Positions 1 to 8,596 of a DNA stretch of 49,201 bases are shown in pieces (position 1 is the stretch's first letter; the number at the start of each line of letters is the position of its first letter). Made by a program: the position numbers and the translations under genes. The DNA is taken from positions 1 to 49,201 of the forward strand of contig JBMNMN010000007.1 of assembly GCA_050953365.1 (NCBI GenBank), read 5' to 3'. This stretch comes from UBA1426 sp050953365 (GTDB taxonomy: Bacteria; Bacillota; Clostridia; Peptostreptococcales; Anaerovoracaceae). The notes below the pieces were generated by a model. That model had not been told where the DNA came from, searched no databases, and saw only the letters and a list, made by a program, of their open reading frames with translations.

Positions 1-174
1 CCAAACTTATACCTTTAAATAAGCAAGCTTTGGCAGCTTGGAAAGGGTAACAATTCGGAAATTACAACGCGAAAGAGGGGAGATGGTGCTTTATTATTTG
101 GGAATTGGAACAGTATGGAGAGGTCTAAGTAATAAGAAAAATGAGTACCTAAAAAAGTGTCAAGGAGGGAAAAA

Positions 175-1434
175 ATGAGAAAATTTTTGCCTTTACTGTT
201 GGTCTTTGTACTGATGGCCACAATGTTTACAGGCTGCGGCGGCGGAGGCGGTGAGGGAACAGAAAGCGAACCGCTGAAAGTGGGCGCTATCTACCCCTTA
301 AGCGGAGCTAATGCGCTTTTAGGAAACCAGTGTCTGACCGCTGTCAGAATTGCGGTTGATATGGTCAATGAAGCCGGCGGCGTTCACGGCAGACCGGTGG
401 AATTGATCGAAGCGGATGCTCCGGATCCGACCACAGCTACTACAGAAGCCGGTAGATTGGTCGATCAGCAAGGTGTAAAGATTGTCTTCGGATCACTGGC
501 CAGCGGAAATGCCATTGCCATTGCCGGAGTTACCGACAGAGCAGGAGTCATCCTTGTTGAATCCGGCGGCGTCGCCGATGCGCTGACAGATTCCGGATTC
601 AGATATGTCTATAGAATTCTCGATAAGGGATCTCTCCGCGGTGCAACCGGCGCCAACTATGTTGGAACAGAAATAGCGGACATGCTTGGCATCGCTCCAA
701 GTGATCTGAGGGTTGCCATCATTCACGAAGAATCCAGCTACGGCACATCCGTTGCCGACGGCGCAGAAGCCAAAGCGAAGGAGCTTGGATTGAATGTAGT
801 TGCCCGTGAGCACTATGCAACGACGATCACAGATATGTCTGCTTTGGTATTGAAGATAAAGGAAGCAAAACCTGACGTATTGCTGTCTGTAAATTACATA
901 AACGATGCGATCTTGCTCGTTGACACATTAAAACAGTATAATGCGGTACCGAAGGTATTCATGGGACTGGGCGCAGGCACGACGGATCCAAACTTTGCCG
1001 CTACCATCGGACCGGATTCCGACGGATTCTTCTGCACGGATATGCCGACGAACCTTCCTTTGGATGTGTTTGCCGATGAGGAGATGAGAGCTACCGTAAG
1101 CGCATTCAGAGAAGCTTTCCTGGCTGAATATCCGGATCTGCTGAATGTATCCATCGCTGCCGAGGCTGCCTTTGCGGGCGCATATACGTTTATGACTGAG
1201 ATCCTTCCCAATGCGGAGGACTTGGAACCCGATTCCATTCGTGAAGCTGCGCTGAATACGAAGCTGGAGATGACGACTCTCGGATTCGGATGGGATTTAG
1301 GAGAGGACGGACAAAACTATGCCGCTTCTGCGAATATAAACCAGTGGCAGGGTGGAGAAGTTGTTACGATTTCTCCGGAAAGACTTAAGACCGGAGATGT
1401 TATCAATGTACCTCTCCCAATTGCGTCAGAGTAA
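175..1434 (+). CDS. livK: Branched-chain amino acid ABC transporter, substrate-binding lipoprotein
   Basis: Extracellular receptor of a high-affinity leucine/isoleucine/valine importer. The N-terminus is a lipoprotein signal: charged MRKF, a hydrophobic stretch, then lipobox FTGC about 20 residues in, followed by a Gly-rich linker. The mature part opens with the family phrase KVGAIYPLSGANALLG, typical of periplasmic binding protein type 1 (Peripla_BP_6). About 419 residues, slightly longer than E. coli LivK. An upstream in-frame GTG at 157 is open, but I choose ATG 175 because AAGGAGG (162-168) lies just ahead and this places the signal peptide at the very start. It is first in a livKHMGF operon; a hairpin follows it. 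Substrate class is inferred from family and neighbours; a related amide or amino acid ligand is possible. Confidence 0.93.
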   Translation: MRKFLPLLLVFVLMATMFTGCGGGGGEGTESEPLKVGAIYPLSGANALLGNQCLTAVRIAVDMVNEAGGVHGRPVELIEADAPDPTTATTEAGRLVDQQGVKIVFGSLASGNAIAIAGVTDRAGVILVESGGVADALTDSGFRYVYRILDKGSLRGATGANYVGTEIADMLGIAPSDLRVAIIHEESSYGTSVADGAEAKAKELGLNVVAREHYATTITDMSALVLKIKEAKPDVLLSVNYINDAILLVDTLKQYNAVPKVFMGLGAGTTDPNFAATIGPDSDGFFCTDMPTNLPLDVFADEEMRATVSAFREAFLAEYPDLLNVSIAAEAAFAGAYTFMTEILPNAEDLEPDSIREAALNTKLEMTTLGFGWDLGEDGQNYAASANINQWQGGEVVTISPERLKTGDVINVPLPIASE

Positions 1435-1458
1435 GGTCTTGTAACATAATATAAGAAT

Positions 1459-1496
1459 CCCCACAATCATTTCGATGATTGTGGGGGCTCTTTGTT
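1459..1496 (+). terminator. Intrinsic terminator or attenuator between livK and livH
   Basis: A perfect 12-bp stem (CCCCACAATCAT with its complement) closes a TTCG tetraloop and is followed by GCTCTTTGTT. It lies in the 83-bp gap after the livK stop. The weak U tract suggests partial termination, which would leave more binding protein than membrane complex. Confidence 0.75.
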
Positions 1497-1517
1497 ACAC
1501 ATAAAGGAGAGCAAAAC

Positions 1518-2378
1518 ATGGAACAAATTGTACAAGTATTTATTTCAGGTATTTTCTCCGGCGGGGTTTATGCGTTAGTCAGTGTCGGACTGGCTCTGAT
1601 TTTCGGTATTATAGGGCTCGTAAACTTTGCTCACGGCGAATATCTGATGTTGGCAATGTACTTTGCCTATTGGATGTATAACATTATAGGGCTGGATCCA
1701 TATCAATCCATGGTGATCAATCTGGTCGTTATGGCTATCATCGGATATTTGACCTATAAAATCATAATGGAGCGTGTCCTTGAGGCGGATCACTCCATAC
1801 AGATTATCTTGACGCTGGCCCTGTCGATGGCGTTGCAAAACCTTGCGCTTATGCTTTGGAAGGCGGATTATAGAAACATAAGAATTGATATGACAACGGA
1901 TACGACACATATCGGTTTTCTTACGCTCAGCACACCCAGAGTTGTGGCATTCTTTATTGCCATAGGAGCGTCCGTTCTACTGTACCTTTTCCTGCAAAAG
2001 ACCTATACCGGAGCGGCAATGAGAGCCGTTGCCCAAAACGGCAAAGCGGCTCAGCTTATGGGGATCAATTTGAAAAGGACTTATGGACTGGCCTTTACAA
2101 TCGGCATCACTCTGGTAGGACTGGCAGGACTGCTTCTGTCTCCTATATACCCTGCATTTCCGTTGGTGGGATCCAACTTCAGCACTTTGGCTTTTATCGT
2201 GGTGGTAATAGGAGGGTTGACGAGTATTCCGGGAGCCATTATGGGAGGCTTACTTATTGGAGTTGTGGAAAGCTTCGCCGGATATTTTGCCGGACCTGCA
2301 TATCAGCAGGCAGCATATTTCCTTCTGTTTATCTTGGTACTGATATTTAAACCAAACGGCTTGTTTGGCAGATCTTAG
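1518..2378 (+). CDS. livH: Branched-chain amino acid ABC transporter permease LivH
   Basis: Integral membrane permease that pairs with LivM to form the translocation path. The protein is strongly hydrophobic with about eight membrane segments. It carries the LivH-type opening (QVFISGIFSGGVYALVSVG) and the motif GIIGLVNFAHGE characteristic of the family. About 286 residues, a normal LivH length. The frame is open from a TTG at 1479, but ATG 1518 is preceded by AAAGGAGA (1503-1510) and gives the usual start. The TTG would lie inside the terminator hairpin. It is followed 18 bp later by livM with its own ribosome binding site. Confidence 0.94.
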   Translation: MEQIVQVFISGIFSGGVYALVSVGLALIFGIIGLVNFAHGEYLMLAMYFAYWMYNIIGLDPYQSMVINLVVMAIIGYLTYKIIMERVLEADHSIQIILTLALSMALQNLALMLWKADYRNIRIDMTTDTTHIGFLTLSTPRVVAFFIAIGASVLLYLFLQKTYTGAAMRAVAQNGKAAQLMGINLKRTYGLAFTIGITLVGLAGLLLSPIYPAFPLVGSNFSTLAFIVVVIGGLTSIPGAIMGGLLIGVVESFAGYFAGPAYQQAAYFLLFILVLIFKPNGLFGRS

Positions 2379-2396
2379 GAAAGAAGGGAGTATGAA

Positions 2397-3386
2397 ATGA
2401 TTACGAAACTTTTGTCAAAAAATAACGCTGTTCTATGGATCATCGCCCTGGCTTCTGTTGTTGTACCGTTCCTTATGCCAAACAGGTACTTCCAGGATAT
2501 AGTGATTATGACCTTTTTGTGGGCCGGATTGGCGTGTTCATGGAACCTCTACAGCGGTTATTGTAATAGATTGAGTATCGGACATGCGGCTTATCTCGGG
2601 ATTGGCGCATATTCATCCACCTTGCTCTATGTCAATTTTGGAATATCTCCCTGGATAGGGATGCTGGTAGGAGGAGCTCTTTCGGCAGTGGCGGCTTTAA
2701 TCATAGGCGGCACCACTTTGCGGCTGAAGGGAACTTTCTTTGTACTTTCCACCATAGCCTTTGCAGAGATACTGAAGGTTATGACCATTACTTCAAAAGA
2801 CATTACTAAGGGTGCGCTTGGTGTCTTTATTCCTTATCAACCCGGATTTGCGAATATGATTTGGGCAAGCAAAATACCATATGCACTTCTTACCTGGTTA
2901 TATATGATTATTGTCTTATTAATCTGTGTCAAGCTGGAAAAATCAAAACTTGGATATTCGCTGATTGCGGTGGGCGAAAATCAGGAAGCTGCGGAAAATC
3001 TGGGCGTGAACTCCAGCAGAACCATGTTGATCGCATTTGTTATGAGTGCGGTGCTTACCTCTTTTGGAGGAACCCTTTATGCCCAATACATTATGTTTAT
3101 AGAACCCTCGTCTGTAATGTCACTTATGAACTCGGTAAACTTTATTTTGCTGGCAATTACCGGCGGCCTGGGAACTGCCTTTGGTCCTATGGTAGGATCC
3201 TTTATCCTGACACCGATTTCAAACTTGCTTAGAGGTTACCTTTCATCGGTCAGCGGATTGCATACTTTTGTGCTGGGGATGATTCTGATAGCAGTTCTTC
3301 TATTCAGACCGGATGGAATATTACCTCAGCTTAAGCTGTTCTTTAACGGTCTTATTAAAAAAAGCAAGGCAAAAAAAGGAGTTTGA
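2397..3386 (+). CDS. livM: Branched-chain amino acid ABC transporter permease LivM
   Basis: Second membrane permease of the importer. About 329 residues and eight to nine hydrophobic segments. The family phrase LYSGYCNRLSIGHAAYLGIGAY appears in slightly split form around residues 50-72, and the EAA-loop-like segment GYSLIAVGENQEAAENLGVN lies near residue 190; this is where the ATPases dock. The C-terminus is short and basic (KKSKAKKGV). Ribosome binding site AAGAAGGGAG lies just upstream of ATG 2397. It ends only 3 bp before livG, so co-translation is likely. Confidence 0.94.
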   Translation: MITKLLSKNNAVLWIIALASVVVPFLMPNRYFQDIVIMTFLWAGLACSWNLYSGYCNRLSIGHAAYLGIGAYSSTLLYVNFGISPWIGMLVGGALSAVAALIIGGTTLRLKGTFFVLSTIAFAEILKVMTITSKDITKGALGVFIPYQPGFANMIWASKIPYALLTWLYMIIVLLICVKLEKSKLGYSLIAVGENQEAAENLGVNSSRTMLIAFVMSAVLTSFGGTLYAQYIMFIEPSSVMSLMNSVNFILLAITGGLGTAFGPMVGSFILTPISNLLRGYLSSVSGLHTFVLGMILIAVLLFRPDGILPQLKLFFNGLIKKSKAKKGV

Positions 3387-3389
3387 ATT

Positions 3390-4121
3390 ATGTTACTAAA
3401 AGTAGATTCCGTAACAAAGAAGTTTGGAGGATTAAGCGCAGTTTCTGAGGTTTCCTTTGAGTTGGAGGAAGGAACCATCTTAGGGCTTATCGGTCCAAAC
3501 GGAGCAGGAAAAACCACCCTGTTTAACTGTATAACCGGTACGCTGCCCATTACGGAAGGGACGATAACCTTCGACGGCGAGCAAATATCCGGCAAAAAAT
3601 CCTACCAGATTGCCAGATTGGGCATAGCGCGAAGCTATCAGGTTACACAGCCTTTCGGTAATATGACTACATTGCAGAACGCTATGGTGGGCGCATTTTG
3701 TAAAACGAAGGATTATTATGAGGCCGAATCCATCGGTTTGAATGCTCTGAAGACTGTAATGCTTGACCATAAGGCAGAAGTCGTGGCGAAGCATTTAAAC
3801 CTTGGTGAGCGTAAAAAGCTTGAAATTGCCAAAGCTCTGTCCACTCAGCCCAAGCTGCTTCTCCTGGACGAGGTAATGGCAGGGCTTACATCTACAGAAG
3901 TACAGGAGATGGTCAGGATCATTAAAGAGATCAATGCCTCCGGAATAACGATAATAATTATTGAGCATATCATGGAGGCGATCATGTCTTTATCTGAGCG
4001 TATTATAGTACTCAATTTCGGCAAAAAAATTATGGAAGGCACGCCCGATGAAGTGAGCAATGACCAGCGGGTTATTGAAGCGTATTTTGGGGTTGATGAA
4101 GGTGATGAAGAATATGCTTAA
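3390..4121 (+). CDS. livG: Branched-chain amino acid ABC transporter ATPase LivG
   Basis: Cytoplasmic ATP-hydrolysing subunit. Walker A is GPNGAGKTT near residue 35, the signature region is LNLGERKKLEIAKAL (LGERK in place of LSGGQ, as is common in LivG), Walker B is LLLLDEVMAGL, and the switch His is in IIEHIME. 243 residues, a usual LivG length. AAAAAAGGAG precedes the start by 7 bp. Its last codons overlap the livF start (ATGCTTAA), which implies translational coupling and equal subunit amounts. Confidence 0.95.
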   Translation: MLLKVDSVTKKFGGLSAVSEVSFELEEGTILGLIGPNGAGKTTLFNCITGTLPITEGTITFDGEQISGKKSYQIARLGIARSYQVTQPFGNMTTLQNAMVGAFCKTKDYYEAESIGLNALKTVMLDHKAEVVAKHLNLGERKKLEIAKALSTQPKLLLLDEVMAGLTSTEVQEMVRIIKEINASGITIIIIEHIMEAIMSLSERIIVLNFGKKIMEGTPDEVSNDQRVIEAYFGVDEGDEEYA

Positions 4122-4818
4122 GGTATTAAACATTAATTCTTTTTACGGCGAGGTACAGGTTTTAAAGGACGTTTCTTTGCACGTAAACCAAGGGGAAATC
4201 GTAACCTTGATCGGGGCCAATGCGGCAGGCAAATCCACCTTGATATCCTGCATATCCAGGACAGTTAAAACCTTTACCGGAGAAATAGAATTCGAAGGGG
4301 AAATCATAAGTAATCTCAGACCTGACCAGATTGTAGAGCGTGGGCTTGTTCAGGTACCGGAAGGAAGGCTTCTGTTTCCCAGGCTGACTGTTCGGGAGAA
4401 TCTTGAGCTTGGTTCTTATAATAAAAACAGCAGGAGTACTCGAAAAGAGAGACTGGAATATGTATATGAACTGCTCCCCAGATTAAAGGAAAGAGCCGAT
4501 CAGCTGGCAGGCTCATTAAGCGGTGGAGAAAGTCAGATGTGCGCCATCGGCAGAGGTTTAATGGCAAATCCAAAACTGTTGATTTTCGATGAACCCTCCC
4601 TGGGACTTGCTCCCATCGTTGTCAACGAAGTTATGAAGTTGATTAAAAACATTGCGAAGGATGGGACGACAGTTCTATTAGTCGAGCAAAATGTTCGCCA
4701 ATCTTTAAAACTGGCAGATCGCGCTTACGTTCTTGAAAACGGAAGAATCATTATGGAGGGTGAGGGCAAGGAACTGTTGAACAGCCCGGAAGTAAAAAAA
4801 GCATACCTGGGAATATAA
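4114..4818 (+). CDS. livF: Branched-chain amino acid ABC transporter ATPase LivF
   Basis: Second ATPase of the LivHMGF complex. Walker A is GANAAGKST (Ala where Gly is usual), the signature is LSGGESQMCAIGRGL, and Walker B is LLIFDEPSLGLAP, a LivF hallmark. 234 residues from ATG 4114, matching the normal LivF start (MLKVLNINSFYGEVQ). In-frame ATGs lie at 4096 and 4105, but those would add residues not usual in the family. It overlaps the end of livG by 8 bp. Walker A variation at the third residue is tolerated in some LivF proteins; I do not read it as inactivation. Confidence 0.94.
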   Translation: MLKVLNINSFYGEVQVLKDVSLHVNQGEIVTLIGANAAGKSTLISCISRTVKTFTGEIEFEGEIISNLRPDQIVERGLVQVPEGRLLFPRLTVRENLELGSYNKNSRSTRKERLEYVYELLPRLKERADQLAGSLSGGESQMCAIGRGLMANPKLLIFDEPSLGLAPIVVNEVMKLIKNIAKDGTTVLLVEQNVRQSLKLADRAYVLENGRIIMEGEGKELLNSPEVKKAYLGI

Positions 4819-4891
4819 GAATGGGGAAATGTGAAAAGGAGCAAGGCGCATTAGTTGACAAATAGAGAGAAAAAGAATAATATCAATAGCT

Positions 4892-4940
4892 AGGGACAGT
4901 TCATGATCTTATCAGGGATCATCGGCGAACTGTCCTTATC
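4892..4940 (+). terminator. Long hairpin after livF, likely terminator
   Basis: An outer 11-bp arm pair (4892-4902 with 4927-4937) contains AGGGACAGTTC. Inside is a second 6-bp helix, ATGATC with GATCAT. It is followed by TTATCTATG rather than a clean U run, so termination strength is uncertain. It separates the liv operon from the EamA gene. Confidence 0.5.
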
Positions 4941-4967
4941 TATGCTAATAATGAAAAGAGAGCGAGT

Positions 4968-5876
4968 ATGGACTTTATTCGACGCAATGTAAAAATCGTA
5001 GTATTGTTAGCCTGTTTTGCGGCTTCTTTGTCCCCAATTTTTATACGTTTGGCAGAGGGCATCCCTCCCATGGCGGTGGGTTTTTACCGGTTGACCTTCG
5101 GTCTTCCTTTCTTCATTGCAACCTCCCTCATCTATCATCGTGAGGAGATTAGGAAGATTTCGAAGCGGCAATTGAGAGGTCCCGCCATGGCGGGAGTTTT
5201 TCTTTTCCTACATTTCTTAACGTTTTTCATCGGGGTAGGAAAGACAACGGTGGCTAGTGCGGTGGTCCTCACCTGCTTACACCCTGTGGTTATTTTAGTA
5301 ATCACAGCGGTGTTTTTTAAGGAAAAGACCAACATGAAGATTGTGGCCGGAGTTGTCATCGCGCTTCTTGGCGGCGCCGTTGTCGGAGGAGGCGATTATG
5401 CAATCGCCGGTGAGGCATTTATAGGGGATATAATGTGCTTCATGTCGGCGGTTTTTATGGCGCTATATTTACTTGCCGGGCAAAAACTCGCCAGCGGTCT
5501 GCATATTACCGTGTACATTACCATTGTCTTCAGTTGTTGCTGGGCATGTTTCGGTCTGGGGATGATTATGAGCGGTACGAGTTTCACCGGTTACGAGCCG
5601 AAAAGCTACTTTTGGGTTCTGGTTCTTGCCATCGTGTGTCAGATCGGCGCCCACGGTCTGTTCAACTGGTCGCTGCGCTATATTTCTCCGCTGTATCTGG
5701 CAACCAGTGAGACAGTGGAAGTGGTCTATTCTGCCTTAGTTGCATATCTTCTATTCAATGAGGTGCCGGTTCTCATGCAGTACATCGGAAGCACCATGAT
5801 TATCGCAGGGATCCTCATTTACAATTATTTTGAAGCGGAAGCTGCAAAATCCGCAACAATAGAAAAAAACAGTTGA
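4968..5876 (+). CDS. EamA/DMT-superfamily transporter
   Basis: A polytopic inner-membrane protein of the drug/metabolite transporter superfamily. About ten hydrophobic segments are arranged as two EamA repeats. The first repeat has SPIFIRLAEGIPPMAVGFYR, and the second ends with a GSTMIIAGILIYNYFE segment typical of the family end. 302 residues, the expected size. Start ATG 4968 follows AAAGAGAGCGAG. Its stop codon lies inside the -35 box of the next transcription unit, so the two units are tightly packed. The substrate cannot be read from sequence; proximity to liv and a Trp T-box makes an amino acid or related metabolite possible, but this is inference. Confidence 0.85.
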   Translation: MDFIRRNVKIVVLLACFAASLSPIFIRLAEGIPPMAVGFYRLTFGLPFFIATSLIYHREEIRKISKRQLRGPAMAGVFLFLHFLTFFIGVGKTTVASAVVLTCLHPVVILVITAVFFKEKTNMKIVAGVVIALLGGAVVGGGDYAIAGEAFIGDIMCFMSAVFMALYLLAGQKLASGLHITVYITIVFSCCWACFGLGMIMSGTSFTGYEPKSYFWVLVLAIVCQIGAHGLFNWSLRYISPLYLATSETVEVVYSALVAYLLFNEVPVLMQYIGSTMIIAGILIYNYFEAEAAKSATIEKNS

Positions 5877-5901
5877 CAAAACGGGAAGGCGATGTTATTA
5901 T
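5873..5901 (+). promoter_or_regulatory. Sigma-A promoter of the T-box/trpB unit
   Basis: TTGACA (5873-5878), a 17-bp spacer and TATTAT (5896-5901). The -35 box overlaps the stop codon of the EamA gene. Transcription would start near 5908, just ahead of the T-box stem I. Confidence 0.8.
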
Positions 5902-5907
5902 CACTTT

Positions 5908-6178
5908 CAAACCGATGACGGGGAAGTAAAACTGGGAAGCGGTCTACAGCGAATCGGGGATGGTGTGAGCCCGACAGATGCAGCCTCAGACAAATGGTCC
6001 CCCGAGGGCGGAGCGAAAAGGCAGGTTTGCCTGAGTAGTATCCGACGCAAGGCCGGCGTTATCTGGCCAAGGGTGTGATGGCACTCTGCAGAGTGGATAT
6101 GTTTATTTGCATATCAAACAAGGTGGTACCGCAGGTTAACACTTGTCCTTGTAATAATCAGGGCAGGTGTTTTTTTAT
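5908..6178 (+). promoter_or_regulatory. T-box riboswitch, probably tRNA-Trp specific
   Basis: The leader contains the T-box sequence AAGGTGGTACCGCAGG (6120-6135). Stem I carries a GATGGTGTGAGCC distal motif (5958-5970). The 5' side of the specifier loop has AGTAAA, and the basal helix pairs CGGGGA (5919-5924) with the C run near 6000. On the 3' side, TGG (5995-5997) is the best candidate specifier codon and would read tRNA-Trp. The terminator follows at 6140-6177. When uncharged tRNA pairs with the T-box bulge, the antiterminator should form and allow reading into trpB. Family assignment is secure; the specifier is my reading of the fold and fits the downstream tryptophan gene. Confidence 0.9.
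6140..6177 (+). terminator. T-box intrinsic terminator
   Basis: A 10-bp stem (ACACTTGTCC with GGGCAGGTGT, including G-U pairs) is followed by seven T residues. It overlaps the sequence that would pair in the antiterminator and is the off-state of the riboswitch. Confidence 0.88.
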
Positions 6179-6246
6179 TACCCACTTCATGCAGAGACCC
6201 CTTTCGTTATTTCTCTAATAAAGAAAGAAAGGAAGAGGAAAAGGAA

Positions 6247-7485
6247 ATGAAAAAGAACTATGATGTGGACTTCAACACGTATTTCAGGGAGTATCCAAAT
6301 GAGGAGGGCTACTTTGGCAGGTACGGCGGCGCATTTCTGCCCCCGGAATTGGTTCCGGCATTCGAAGAGATTACGGAAGCCTATCAGACCATCTGTCACT
6401 CGGCGCAGTTTATCAACGAGCTTCGCAGAATAAGAAAAGAGTTTCAGGGGCGTCCTACGCCTGTTTACCATTGCGAGCGGTTGTCCCGGATGCTGGGAAC
6501 ATCTCAGATCTATCTGAAACGAGAGGATCTGAACCACACGGGCGCGCACAAGCTTAACCACTGTATGGGGGAAGGGCTTCTGGCAAAATTTATGGGAAAG
6601 AAGAAAATTATTGCAGAAACGGGCGCCGGCCAGCATGGTGTTGCCTTGGCTACGGCAGCGGCATATTTTGGACTTGAATGCGACATTTACATGGGTGAAG
6701 TGGATATCGCCAAGCAGGCGCCCAATGTGGCGCGCATGAAGATATTGGGCGCCCGGGTGATTCCGGCAACCCACGGGTTAAAGACGTTGAAAGAAGCCGT
6801 AGACGCGGCTTTCCAGGCATATATGAAAGAATATAAAGATTCCATTTACTGCATCGGTTCCGTTGTGGGCCCCCATCCCTTCCCCATGATGGTTCGCGAT
6901 TTCCAGATGGTTGTCGGAATTGAAGCGAGAGAACAATTTATGGAAATGACAGGTATTTTGCCGGATGCGGTAGTAGCTTGCGTCGGAGGGGGCAGCAATG
7001 CCATGGGCATATTCTCGGGCTTCCTGAATGATCCTGTAGAGTTGTACGGCGTAGAGCCCCTTGGTCGCGGGCCTTCTATGGGGGATCATGCAGCATCCAT
7101 GACCTACGGCGAAGAAGGAATCCTTCACGGATTTAACAGCATTATGCTCAAAGACGAAACAGGAGGACCTGCGCCGGTTCACTCCATTGCCAGCGGGTTG
7201 GATTACCCCTCATCAGGTCCGGAACACGCATTTTTGAAGGAGCAGGGCCGAGTTAACGTTATCACTGCCACGGATGAAGAAGCGATAGAAGCTTTCTTTA
7301 AGCTCTCCAGATACGAGGGAATCATTCCTGCGCTGGAAAGTTCCCATGCGGTGGCTGCGGCAATGAGGATGGCAAAGGAGGGCAAACAGAGAGCGATTTT
7401 AGTTAACCTTTCCGGCCGCGGCGACAAAGATATGGATTACGTGATCGAGAATTACGGATTTGGAGAGAAATACATTGAACTATAA
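6247..7485 (+). CDS. trpB: Tryptophan synthase beta chain (stand-alone TrpB)
   Basis: PLP-dependent beta-replacement enzyme that joins indole and serine to give tryptophan. The PLP lysine lies in HTGAHKLNH (K102), and the phosphate-binding loop is GGGSNA near residue 240. The active-site stretch AETGAGQHGVA and the phrase GLDYPSSGPEHA are present. 412 residues, slightly longer than classic TrpB (about 395). The usual HKINN is HKLNH here. No trpA or other trp gene lies nearby, so it may salvage indole or act with a distant TrpA. The Trp T-box immediately upstream supports the assignment. The start is ATG 6247, preceded by an AG-rich stretch (GAAAGGAAGAGGAAAAGGAA). Confidence 0.92.
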   Translation: MKKNYDVDFNTYFREYPNEEGYFGRYGGAFLPPELVPAFEEITEAYQTICHSAQFINELRRIRKEFQGRPTPVYHCERLSRMLGTSQIYLKREDLNHTGAHKLNHCMGEGLLAKFMGKKKIIAETGAGQHGVALATAAAYFGLECDIYMGEVDIAKQAPNVARMKILGARVIPATHGLKTLKEAVDAAFQAYMKEYKDSIYCIGSVVGPHPFPMMVRDFQMVVGIEAREQFMEMTGILPDAVVACVGGGSNAMGIFSGFLNDPVELYGVEPLGRGPSMGDHAASMTYGEEGILHGFNSIMLKDETGGPAPVHSIASGLDYPSSGPEHAFLKEQGRVNVITATDEEAIEAFFKLSRYEGIIPALESSHAVAAAMRMAKEGKQRAILVNLSGRGDKDMDYVIENYGFGEKYIEL

Positions 7486-7571
7486 AAGGACAAGGCCCGT
7501 AGGCTGTTTATAGATGGGATTTCTAAAAAAGTGACTTGCTGATAGTTGGCTGGATAAGGGCTTATAAAGGC

Positions 7572-7615
7572 GGAGTTGCAAAAGGTGTTTTGAACCTTTT
7601 GCAGCTCCTCTTTTT
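7572..7615 (+). terminator. Intrinsic terminator after trpB
   Basis: A 14-bp stem (GGAGTTGCAAAAGG with CCTTTTGCAGCTCC, one G-U pair) is followed by TCTTTTT. It separates trpB from dapF. Confidence 0.9.
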
Positions 7616-7678
7616 AATTGCAGCATAATCCTTGCGCTTCTGAAATAAATGATAGGGTAGACAGAGGAGACGGATACT

Positions 7679-8593
7679 ATGAAATTTACGAAAATGCACG
7701 GAGCCGGAAACGATTTTATCATCATAAACAATATGGAAGAAAAAATCCCCGTACAAGAACTGGGCGCCTTGGCAAAAACCTTGTGCAACAGGCGGTTGTC
7801 TATAGGGGCAGACGGATTTATGGCAGTGGATTATCCCGATGCAGGCGGGGATTTTAAAATGCGGTATTACAATGCGGACGGAAGCATGGGCGAGATGTGC
7901 GGTAACGGCGCCCGCTGCATCGCCCGCTACGGATGGGAGAAGAAATTGGCGGGGGAAAGACAGAAGATTGAAACTGCTTCGGGAATGGTTTACGGCTGGC
8001 GTGAAAGTGAAAGGCTCTATAAGATTCGTTTAAATGATGTGACGAAAATAAAGCAGAATTGCAGCGCAGATGTTTTGGGCAGGGAATACAAGTACTCCTA
8101 TGTGGAACTGGGAAATCCCGGACTTCCCCATGCCGTTCTAAGGATGGAAGGGTTAGGATCTGTGAAACCGAAAGATTTCAGAGAACTTAGAGGTCTGAGG
8201 GAGTTAAAGGAACTGGGAAGGACATTGCGGTACCATGGAGTTTTTTCAAAGGGCGCAAATATAAATTTCTATGAAGTGACGGCAGAAAATCAAGTGCGCT
8301 TGTTAACTTTTGAGCGCGGAGTTGAGGACTTTACCCTTGCCTGCGGCACCGGGGCGGGGGCCACAGTTGCGGCGCTTACTATGTCAGGGCAGGTAAACGG
8401 CGATAATACAAAGGTTTGTGTGCCCGGCGGCGAATTGTTCGTGACGGCGCTTAGGGAAGACGCTCTTATTAAAGCTCTTTACTTAACAGGTCCTACTTGT
8501 CTTGTGGCGGAAGGCGAGATCATCGAAATTTGCACAAATTTTACGGCGATTGTCACTGTGACATTTGCGAATATGATTCATTGCACGCAATGA
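7679..8593 (+). CDS. dapF: Diaminopimelate epimerase
   Basis: Interconverts LL- and meso-diaminopimelate for lysine and peptidoglycan synthesis in the cytoplasm. Both catalytic cysteines are in context: Cys74 in NADGSMGEMCGNGARC and a second near residue 222 in LACGTGAGAT. The N-terminus MKFTKMHGAGNDFIIINN is canonical. AGAGGAGA lies before ATG 7679. At 304 residues it is about 20-25 longer than usual. After the normal end (VAEGEI) there is an extra hydrophobic and Cys-containing tail. The stop codon overlaps the start of the next small gene (ATGA), and a 22-bp palindrome covers this junction. Confidence 0.93.
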   Translation: MKFTKMHGAGNDFIIINNMEEKIPVQELGALAKTLCNRRLSIGADGFMAVDYPDAGGDFKMRYYNADGSMGEMCGNGARCIARYGWEKKLAGERQKIETASGMVYGWRESERLYKIRLNDVTKIKQNCSADVLGREYKYSYVELGNPGLPHAVLRMEGLGSVKPKDFRELRGLRELKELGRTLRYHGVFSKGANINFYEVTAENQVRLLTFERGVEDFTLACGTGAGATVAALTMSGQVNGDNTKVCVPGGELFVTALREDALIKALYLTGPTCLVAEGEIIEICTNFTAIVTVTFANMIHCTQ

Positions 8594-8596
8594 ATC
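8575..8596. repeat. Perfect 22-bp palindrome at the dapF stop
   Basis: GATTCATTGC and GCAATGAATC flank a central AC. It covers the dapF stop codon and the ATG of the next ORF. It could form a short hairpin on the mRNA that affects the second gene's start, or be a protein-binding site. No U run follows, so it is not a terminator. Confidence 0.7.

Noticed and set aside
157..174. GTG start for livK at 157
   Set aside because: It would place the Shine-Dalgarno sequence inside the gene and add residues ahead of the signal peptide.
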